Of a DNA stretch of 23,026 bases, positions 18,334-23,026 are shown piece by piece (the stretch's first letter is position 1; each line of letters starts with the position of its first letter). Origin of the DNA: a virus; IMG/VR virus record IMGVR_UViG_3300025647_000292, positions 1-23,026 of that record; one strand, written 5' to 3'. Under the pieces are notes generated by a model that was not told where the DNA came from, ran no database searches, and worked only from the letters and a program-made list of their open reading frames with translations. The translations under genes were made by a program, and so were the position numbers.

Positions 18334-18483
18334 ATGGAAGATAAAGAAGATCCTAACGAAAATAACGAAGTAGCAAATTATGACTATTCTGACGCTCCTG
18401 AATGGGCAGTACCAAGAGAATGGTTTATCACAGGACGCTACGACTTAGACAACGATACATCTGAATTTACAGAACCATTATGA
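18334..18483 (+). CDS. Small acidic protein, 49 aa
   Basis: MEDKEDPNENNEVANYDYSD is an acidic, Asn-rich start; the rest (APEWAVPREWFITGRYDLDN) carries two Trp. No fold or family recognised. It begins a chain of three tiny genes joined by ATGA overlaps (18480 and 18548), which strongly suggests real coupled translation. Confidence 0.62.
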   Translation: MEDKEDPNENNEVANYDYSDAPEWAVPREWFITGRYDLDNDTSEFTEPL

Positions 18484-18551
18484 CACTAACTGTTTTACTT
18501 TCGATCGTAATCGGTCTCTTAATAGGATATTGGATTAAAAATTACCCATGA
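18480..18551 (+). CDS. Tiny membrane peptide, 23 aa
   Basis: MTLTVLLSIVIGLLIGYWIK is followed by NYP: one hydrophobic helix with a short basic end, a single-pass membrane peptide. Both its start and stop overlap neighbours as ATGA, the main argument that it is translated. Peptides like this in phages include holin-like and membrane-modulating products, but no function can be assigned. Confidence 0.55.
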   Translation: MTLTVLLSIVIGLLIGYWIKNYP

Positions 18552-18724
18552 ATAGTTGGCACGGCGGAAAAGGATCAGCACCGCGCAAGGGTGCAGATCA
18601 GAAAGCATACGAAGATAACTGGGAACGTATCTTTGGAAACAAAAATAAAACGAAAACTCCAGTTGAACAACTGGAAGAACTAGACAAACAAATTAAAAAT
18701 CGTACTGATTCCAATTCTCAATAA
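18548..18724 (+). CDS. Small basic phage protein, MNSWHGGKGS type, 58 aa
   Basis: MNSWHGGKGSAPRKGADQKAYEDNWERIFG is a pattern (basic, Gly-rich, WHGGKGS-type start, then Trp-containing helix) I associate with small proteins recurring in T4-like marine phages. The second half has a charged helix (VEQLEELDKQIK). It might contact nucleic acid. It overlaps the membrane peptide by ATGA and its 3' end by 32 bases the convergent gene ending at 18693. Confidence 0.68.
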   Translation: MNSWHGGKGSAPRKGADQKAYEDNWERIFGNKNKTKTPVEQLEELDKQIKNRTDSNSQ

Positions 18725-19313
18725 AATTGCTAATCCAATCTCTAGAAAAGCAAAAATCATTCGACTGTTGATCTAGATAATTGTACATCATGCGCAAACG
18801 TTGATCTTCGTCGTGCATGTGTGTACTGGTTTCTTGTAAATCAAATTCAATCCATTCAAGTTCTTGATCTGTCCAGTTTGTAAAATTCTCTGCAAATACT
18901 ATTTTTTCTTCGGATATAGACATTAGTTCTGCCAAGTGTGATGTGCTTTCTATTTCGATCCAATCTGGAAACTGATCCAGATACTGATGTTTAATGGTTA
19001 GCAGTGCGGGAACAACTGTGATATGCGGTGATAGTTCAATTGCTTGTAACCGAGTATCACCCGTAATAGTGGTCATTAAAAAATAACGCAGGGTTAACAC
19101 TATTGGTTTCCATACGCGATCAGTTTTTAGATTTTCGACCATCCAATTTAGGCGAACCATGCGTGCCAGATCGTTCTTCTGGCCGTCGGTGTGTGTTTCT
19201 CTTGGCTTTTGCAAAGATTCGTTGCAACGGTTAATTAACGTATTCAATGGCAATACCGGAAAAATCTGCGAAACCAACAACCTAGGGTTGTACAACAAGC
19301 AATATTCATTCAT
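18693..19313 (-). CDS. ParB-like domain protein (tentative)
   Basis: The start is placed at the ATG at 19313 (MNEYCLLYNPRLL); a longer frame from 19358 would overlap the divergent gene start at 19343. The 206-aa protein contains VWKPIVLTLR, then TITGDTRLQAIELS and VVPALLTI, matching the order P-I-V...G-(D/E)-x-R-x-x-A...V-P of ParB/sulfiredoxin-type nuclease folds. The C-terminus is acidic, Trp-rich and ends SNFIENWNQYDF. In phages such proteins can be regulators or nucleases. Function remains inferred. Confidence 0.55.
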   Translation of the reverse strand: MNEYCLLYNPRLLVSQIFPVLPLNTLINRCNESLQKPRETHTDGQKNDLARMVRLNWMVENLKTDRVWKPIVLTLRYFLMTTITGDTRLQAIELSPHITVVPALLTIKHQYLDQFPDWIEIESTSHLAELMSISEEKIVFAENFTNWTDQELEWIEFDLQETSTHMHDEDQRLRMMYNYLDQQSNDFCFSRDWISNFIENWNQYDF

Positions 19314-19342
19314 AACACTATATATCTGTATTAAATAATTGA

Positions 19343-20215
19343 ATGCACATTTCCACACATCATGATCGTATTTGGCAAGCAGGCTGTCAAGACAAAGAAG
19401 ATTCGATTGTTCAACAATTACAAACGTGCAGGCCAGATGCGCACATACAATTAGTTGATTGCTTACAAATAGAAACTGATAAACCTATTATAACCGATAA
19501 TTATTTTCTAGATGGACGTAGTGTAGAATCTATTGCACCTGAATTTTGGCACATATATTTGTGCAACGAAATTGAAAATATTAAACCATCTATTCGGTTA
19601 AATTGTATGTTAAATCGCCTTAGTGGCGAACGTTTATTGCTATTATATAAGTTGCACGAACGCAATCTCATTGATAACAATATTATTAGTTTTAATTGCT
19701 TATATCATACACGTGATCCAAGTATAGAAGAACGACAAGAATTCTTTAGGCAAATGCATCGAGAAGTTAATTGGCCACATTGGGACTGGGCATTTAATGA
19801 ACTAATTAACAAAATTCCAATAATTTCAGAACATAATCCAGATACTGCTGCTATGGCTAGCGAAGTTACTATTGTCGCAGAAAGCTATGTTTCAGATTCT
19901 GTTATTGCGTTTTCTGAAAAAATTTTCAGAGCATTACAAACACCGCGGCCGTGGCTACTATTTTGTAGTCCGCATTCTGTTGATATTCTCAGAGAAAATG
20001 GGTTTGACGTACTCGACGACTTAGTTGATCACAGCTACGACTCTATTACAAATCAAGAACTTAGATTGTGCAAATTACTTGACACCTTAGCAACTACCGT
20101 GTATAATAAACAAAAATGCGAAAGGGCTGCTACACACAATCGTAACAGATTGCAAGAATTAGGATCTCACTGGGAGTCTAAGTTAAATGAAATTATCAAA
20201 GTTAGAACAAATTAA
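19343..20215 (+). CDS. Glycosyltransferase-like phage protein (copy 2)
   Basis: This 290-aa protein is a diverged paralogue of the reverse gene at 5763. Shared landmarks occur in the same order: LNCMLNRLSGERLLLLYKLH against QCLNGTTRRHRELVAYYM, TIVAESYVSD against NIVTETQYYE, FSEKIFRAL against ITEKTLMAL, and GFDVLDDLVDHSYDSI against GFDMFEDLLDYTYDTL. These suggest a GT-B-like transferase, though the E-K pair and GFD...YD blocks are only family-level signs. It is divergent from the ParB-like gene by about 29 bases. Its 3' end overlaps the next gene by 29 bases. Acceptor and donor unknown. Confidence 0.58.
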   Translation: MHISTHHDRIWQAGCQDKEDSIVQQLQTCRPDAHIQLVDCLQIETDKPIITDNYFLDGRSVESIAPEFWHIYLCNEIENIKPSIRLNCMLNRLSGERLLLLYKLHERNLIDNNIISFNCLYHTRDPSIEERQEFFRQMHREVNWPHWDWAFNELINKIPIISEHNPDTAAMASEVTIVAESYVSDSVIAFSEKIFRALQTPRPWLLFCSPHSVDILRENGFDVLDDLVDHSYDSITNQELRLCKLLDTLATTVYNKQKCERAATHNRNRLQELGSHWESKLNEIIKVRTN

Positions 20216-20417
20216 ATGGGCGGCAACTGTTACACTTATTGTTAGTGTTGGGCTAAATGCTGCTAATTTTTATCCATTGGGTCCTATTGTACAAGTAAGC
20301 GGTGGCGTGCTTTGGTCGTGGGCATCGCTACGTATGAAAGATACTCCTCTTATTATTACTAACTTGACAATGACTGTGTTGGGTAGTATAATTCTTCTAT
20401 ATAAATTTTTAACGTAG
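20187..20417 (+). CDS. Small membrane protein with two transmembrane segments, 76 aa
   Basis: MKLSKLEQIKWAATVTLIVS opens with a charged tip followed by hydrophobic stretches at about residues 10-27 and 53-73, separated by a small loop (SGGVLWSWASLRMKDTPLI). It is probably an inner membrane protein of unknown role. It overlaps the upstream gene by 29 bases, so translation is likely coupled. Confidence 0.68.
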   Translation: MKLSKLEQIKWAATVTLIVSVGLNAANFYPLGPIVQVSGGVLWSWASLRMKDTPLIITNLTMTVLGSIILLYKFLT

Positions 20418-20426
20418 GGTATTAGT

Positions 20427-20639
20427 ATGTCAAAAAAAGAAATGGTAGATCATCCAGATCATTATCAGGGAAATAAATTTGAAGTTATTGATATCATTGA
20501 AGATTTTGGTCTTGGATTTCATTTAGGTAACGTAGTGAAATATGTCTTGCGAGCAGGAAAAAAAGACGCCACAATACAAGAATTAGAAAAAGCTAAGTGG
20601 TATCTGGATCGATATATTCATACTATTAAAGGCAAATAA
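20427..20639 (+). CDS. DUF3310 family protein
   Basis: The 70-aa protein has the DUF3310 pattern VDHPDHYQGNKFEVIDII...NVVKYVLRAGKKD...ELEKAKWYLDRYI, where conserved His, Gly, Lys and Arg residues cluster in short helices. DUF3310 proteins are widespread in phages and are often annotated as nucleotide-kinase-like, but their biochemical role is not established. It follows the membrane protein by nine bases and precedes another small gene by three. Confidence 0.88.
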   Translation: MSKKEMVDHPDHYQGNKFEVIDIIEDFGLGFHLGNVVKYVLRAGKKDATIQELEKAKWYLDRYIHTIKGK

Positions 20640-20642
20640 TAT

Positions 20643-20816
20643 ATGTTACACGATAATAAGTTAATTATTAAAAAAGCTCGATGTTTAGCTAAAAAAATTA
20701 TTGAATTATCAGAATCTAATAAAATTTCTAAATGTTACGAGTTAGATGATATTATTCAAGAAGCACGTTATTTAGAATATGAAACACGCGAATTAGAAGA
20801 ATCTTGCGACGCATAA
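20643..20816 (+). CDS. Small helical charged protein, 57 aa
   Basis: MLHDNKLIIKKARCLAKKII is basic and the second half is acidic (DDIIQEARYLEYETRELEES), giving a bipolar two-helix protein. It starts three bases after the DUF3310 stop, so they are likely co-transcribed. Two cysteines (C14, C31) and a third near the end are present. No family recognised. Confidence 0.6.
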   Translation: MLHDNKLIIKKARCLAKKIIELSESNKISKCYELDDIIQEARYLEYETRELEESCDA

Positions 20817-20837
20817 AAAATTTCTATAGAATAGAGG

Positions 20838-20866
20838 TTGACATAGAACTTGTCAACTACTATACT
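20838..20866 (+). promoter_or_regulatory. Sigma70-type promoter with operator-like inverted repeat
   Basis: TTGACA at 20838-20843, 17-bp spacer, TATACT at 20861-20866. The -35 hexamer is repeated in inverted form in the spacer: TTGACA, seven bases, TGTCAA (20851-20856). This could bind a dimeric regulator overlapping the promoter. Confidence 0.8.
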
Positions 20867-20901
20867 ATGCATATTGTTTAACAACCAACCAGGAGTCTAC
20901 C

Positions 20902-21075
20902 ATGAACGATTTTGATTTTGATTTTGATGGCGAAATTGATAGCAATGACGAGGTACGCTACTATGCTGAAGTAGAATCTAAAATGATGGAAGATTGGGAC
21001 CAGTATAATTCATTCGGTGATTATTTCTCAATTTCTAGTTTTGACGATGTTGATTTTAATGTAGACGGGTTCTAA
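20902..21075 (+). CDS. Small Asp/Phe-repeat acidic protein, 57 aa
   Basis: The protein starts MNDFDFDFDGEIDSNDEVRY: alternating Asp-Phe at the N-terminus, highly acidic, with more DF/DV repeats at the end (SSFDDVDFNVDGF). An AGGAG site precedes the ATG and a strong promoter lies at 20838. Its extreme acidity could mimic DNA, but there is no direct sign beyond composition. Confidence 0.68.
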   Translation: MNDFDFDFDGEIDSNDEVRYYAEVESKMMEDWDQYNSFGDYFSISSFDDVDFNVDGF

Positions 21076-21076
21076 C

Positions 21077-21175
21077 ATGGGTGATAAACTTTTAGAAATT
21101 ATCGATTGGCTGATACCAGTCGTTGTATTCAGTAGTATGATTTATATTGGGTTTAGATTGTACCATCTAGGATAA
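21077..21175 (+). CDS. Tiny membrane peptide, 32 aa
   Basis: MGDKLLEIIDWLIPVVVFSS is followed by MIYIGFRLYHLG: one hydrophobic helix flanked by charged ends. The start comes one base after the previous stop, so coupling is likely. Function unknown; compare the 23-aa peptide at 18480. Confidence 0.5.
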   Translation: MGDKLLEIIDWLIPVVVFSSMIYIGFRLYHLG

Positions 21176-21239
21176 TAGAATTTTTGTCAGTACAAACAAT
21201 AATATGCCAAGAACTAAAAACAGTTAAATAATATGTAAC

Positions 21240-21419
21240 ATGAACCGACATGCTTATACTGAACCTATGCTTTACTGCGCTAGGTGCGCAGAGTATAAGT
21301 ATTTTTCAGAAGTTCATGTACTTTCCGTAAAATCTAAACCGTTCAACCCAGAACGAGAAACCATCACATTTGTTTGTCCTGATTGTGGCTCTCAGAGCAC
21401 TGGAGCCAAAGTCCGGTGA
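21240..21419 (+). CDS. Zinc-ribbon small protein, 59 aa
   Basis: The protein MNRHAYTEPMLYCARCAEYK... has two Cys-x2-Cys knuckles, C13-A-R-C16 and C-P-D-C near residue 48, the layout of a zinc ribbon. It probably binds one zinc and may act in nucleic-acid or protein binding. No clear ribosome site is visible. Followed by the promoter for the nucleotidyltransferase gene. Confidence 0.68.
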   Translation: MNRHAYTEPMLYCARCAEYKYFSEVHVLSVKSKPFNPERETITFVCPDCGSQSTGAKVR

Positions 21420-21424
21420 GTCTG

Positions 21425-21453
21425 TTGACTTCAGTGTGTAAATCAGTTATAAT
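21425..21453 (+). promoter_or_regulatory. Sigma70-type promoter
   Basis: TTGACT at 21425-21430, 17-bp spacer, TATAAT at 21448-21453, then AAGGAGA before the ATG at 21481. It drives the nucleotidyltransferase-cupin gene and the coupled glycosyltransferase. Confidence 0.86.
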
Positions 21454-21480
21454 ATAAAAATAATTCTAAAGGAGATCTAT

Positions 21481-22254
21481 ATGAAGATTGTGGTTGCCAC
21501 GGGTGGATTTGATCCGATTCACAGCGGACATATCCGTTATCTAGAAGCAGCAAAAGAGCTGGGTGCGTACTTAATTGTAGGTGTAAATTCAGACGATTGG
21601 CTCGATCGTAAAAAAGGACGTTACTTCATGCCCTGGACAGAGCGAGCTGCAATTGTTCAAGCACTAGAATGTGTTGATGAAGTCATTGAATTTGACGATT
21701 CAGATGGATCTGCTTGCAAAGCAATTGAATACGCACTTGGTGTCAAAAACCATGGTGGACATTGGATTCCGTTCGATGGTGTAATTTTTGCCAATGGTGG
21801 AGATCGCACCAAAGATAATATCCCCGAGATGGTATTTGAAGAAGTTGAATTTGTGTTTGGCGTTGGTGGTGAAGACAAGGCAAATTCAAGTTCTTGGATT
21901 CTTCAGGATTGGAAATCACCCAAAACAGATCGCCAGTGGGGTTATTATCGAGTGTTGCATGAGATACCTGGACTAAAGGTTAAAGAACTAACAGTGGATC
22001 CAGGAAAATCTTTATCATTTCAACGACACTTTCAGCGTGCTGAATATTGGATCGTGAGTGAAGGTCGATGCGTTGTCAACAGCGCATTGGCCAATGGATA
22101 CAGTATGCCTGCAAAACAGCTATCAGTACACCAAGAATATCATGTTCCAATCGGAGAATGGCACCAATTAACTAACCCATATGATGTTCCTTGTCGTATT
22201 GTGGAGATCCAGTATGGTGAGAATTGTGTAGAAGAGGATATTGAAAGACAATGA
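21481..22254 (+). CDS. Nucleotidyltransferase-cupin fusion protein
   Basis: Residues 1-140 are a cytidylyltransferase-type fold: GGFDPIHSGHIRYLEAAKEL carries the GxFDxxHxGH signature (H14, H17), followed by GVNSDDWLDRKKGR and FMPWTERAAIV. Residues about 150-257 are a cupin like the type II phosphomannose isomerase domain: WGYYRVLHE, LTVDPGKSLSFQRHFQRAEYW, EGRC, and EYHVPIGEWHQLTN, with His, Gln and Glu positions typical of a metal site. Such fusion of glycerol-3-phosphate or sugar-phosphate cytidylyltransferase with a mannose-isomerase-like cupin is unusual. The ISTT-type C-terminal motif of cytidylyltransferases is not seen. It probably makes an activated sugar for the coupled glycosyltransferase downstream (ATGA overlap). 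Confidence 0.82.
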   Translation: MKIVVATGGFDPIHSGHIRYLEAAKELGAYLIVGVNSDDWLDRKKGRYFMPWTERAAIVQALECVDEVIEFDDSDGSACKAIEYALGVKNHGGHWIPFDGVIFANGGDRTKDNIPEMVFEEVEFVFGVGGEDKANSSSWILQDWKSPKTDRQWGYYRVLHEIPGLKVKELTVDPGKSLSFQRHFQRAEYWIVSEGRCVVNSALANGYSMPAKQLSVHQEYHVPIGEWHQLTNPYDVPCRIVEIQYGENCVEEDIERQ

Positions 22255-23026
22255 CGATTTACCACGTAGCTCTAGAGCCCATTGAACAACGATATACTGC
22301 GCAATGGTATACTGCAATTCCAGAAGAAATCAAAAAGCACAGACCTAACATAGAAGTGGTTACCATTGACGGCGGTGTGCAAACTGGCACAACCGCTGGT
22401 GCATTTTTAGATTTTGCAATCACTAATGTTTGGAAAAACAACCAAATCAATACCATTGCACAAATGTTTAGTCGTGGTGAAATCAAACCCAATGACGTTT
22501 TTTTGTTTACTGATTCATGGAACACAGGTATCATTCAGGTCAGATACATGAGCGAGTTGTTGGGTATTCCAGTAACTATTCACGGAATCTGGCATGCAGG
22601 TTCATATGATAAGACAGATATTCTGGGATTTACTATTCAGGACAAACGGTGGTCACATACCTTTGAGCGTTCTGTGTATCATGCACTGGATTACAATTGG
22701 TTTGGTAGTAAGTATCACCGTGATTTGTTCTGTAATATACTAAATGTTTCTGGTGATAAAGCATATCATTCAGGACAACCACATCTGAACATCATCAATA
22801 ATTCAGATAGCATTCCACTGGAACACAAGGAAAATATTATCTTGTTTGGTCACAGAATTTCTCCAGATAAACAACCAGAAATTTTTGAAGACCTGTCTAC
22901 AGAATTTCCTGATTATGATTTTGTTTTTTCACAAAAACTCAATCTTTCTAAATCAGAATATTATGAACTGATTCGCAAAGCCAAGATTTCTTTTTCGGCT
23001 AATAAACACGAAAACTTTGGGATCAG
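22251..23026 (+). CDS. Glycosyltransferase, GT4-like, cut by the window edge
   Basis: The ATG at 22251 overlaps the upstream stop (ATGA). About 258 residues are visible and the frame runs off the right edge. Near the end, ILFGHRISPDKQPEIFEDL is the usual start of the second Rossmann domain of GT-B enzymes, and SKSEYYELIRKAKISFSANKHENFGI has the E-x-F-G donor-binding motif of group 1 glycosyltransferases (K...E-N-F-G-I). The N-terminal half contains VFLFTDSWNTGIIQ and TIHGIWHAGSYD. The neighbouring nucleotidyltransferase-cupin protein may supply the activated sugar. Acceptor unknown. Confidence 0.8.
   Translation, partial: MTIYHVALEPIEQRYTAQWYTAIPEEIKKHRPNIEVVTIDGGVQTGTTAGAFLDFAITNVWKNNQINTIAQMFSRGEIKPNDVFLFTDSWNTGIIQVRYMSELLGIPVTIHGIWHAGSYDKTDILGFTIQDKRWSHTFERSVYHALDYNWFGSKYHRDLFCNILNVSGDKAYHSGQPHLNIINNSDSIPLEHKENIILFGHRISPDKQPEIFEDLSTEFPDYDFVFSQKLNLSKSEYYELIRKAKISFSANKHENFGI

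Noticed and set aside
22259-22534. Reverse frame of 91 aa near the right edge
   Set aside because: Antisense to the ATGA-coupled glycosyltransferase, which has a recognisable E-N-F-G motif.

Overview
This window reads as part of the genome of a large, AT-rich, T4-like marine phage (myovirus type) rather than a bacterial chromosome. The evidence is tightly packed small genes with ATGA start/stop overlaps, an RNase H/FEN-type 5'-3' exonuclease, a DUF3310 protein, a QueE-like radical SAM enzyme, several SGNH-like and glycosyltransferase-like phage proteins, an HNH endonuclease, and twelve tRNA genes that mostly read A/U-ending codons. Host-like sigma70 promoters (TTGACA, 16-17 bp, TATAAT) and perfect rho-independent terminators are abundant. 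The host is inferred, not shown: a tusA-dsrC pair beside a sulfur-globule-like exported protein points to a sulfur-oxidising gammaproteobacterium of the SUP05/Thioglobus or purple-sulfur type.

Layout. Positions 1-187 hold the tail end of a probable structural gene and a small convergent gene. Positions 225-5812 are a forward block: phosphoribosyltransferase, two SGNH-like proteins, QueE-like enzyme, exonuclease and small proteins. Three of its genes have consensus promoters so close to the ATG that their mRNAs should be leaderless. A reverse glycosyltransferase-like gene (5763-6731) ends the block. Positions 6749-9480 are the most remarkable part: four exported proteins, one resembling sulfur globule proteins, around tusA and dsrC, cut into short units by four strong terminators. 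Positions 9513-12379 hold small acidic proteins, a third SGNH-like protein, and tRNA-Lys and tRNA-Ile. Positions 12376-14671 are the main tRNA cluster, interrupted by two multi-hairpin structured elements (12690-12918) and by a gene that sits between a truncated and a complete copy of tRNA-Ser. Positions 14721-18303 contain a reverse radical SAM/SPASM-like gene, a Prx5-type peroxiredoxin, tRNA-Thr, an HNH endonuclease and a second tRNA-Leu. Positions 18334-21419 hold many tiny genes, a ParB-like reverse gene and a second glycosyltransferase-like gene. The window ends with a nucleotidyltransferase-cupin fusion and a truncated glycosyltransferase.

How the genes may work together. Sulfur-globule-like envelope protein, TusA (persulfide carrier) and DsrC (substrate of reverse Dsr sulfite reductase, with both redox cysteines) lie along one route: stored sulfur is mobilised, relayed and oxidised. 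The phage may sustain or redirect host sulfur oxidation during infection. The peroxiredoxin could protect against the accompanying redox stress. The sugar-nucleotide and glycosyltransferase genes at the right edge suggest decoration of DNA, virion or cell surface. All assignments come from reading the sequence by eye; no database search or structure prediction was run.
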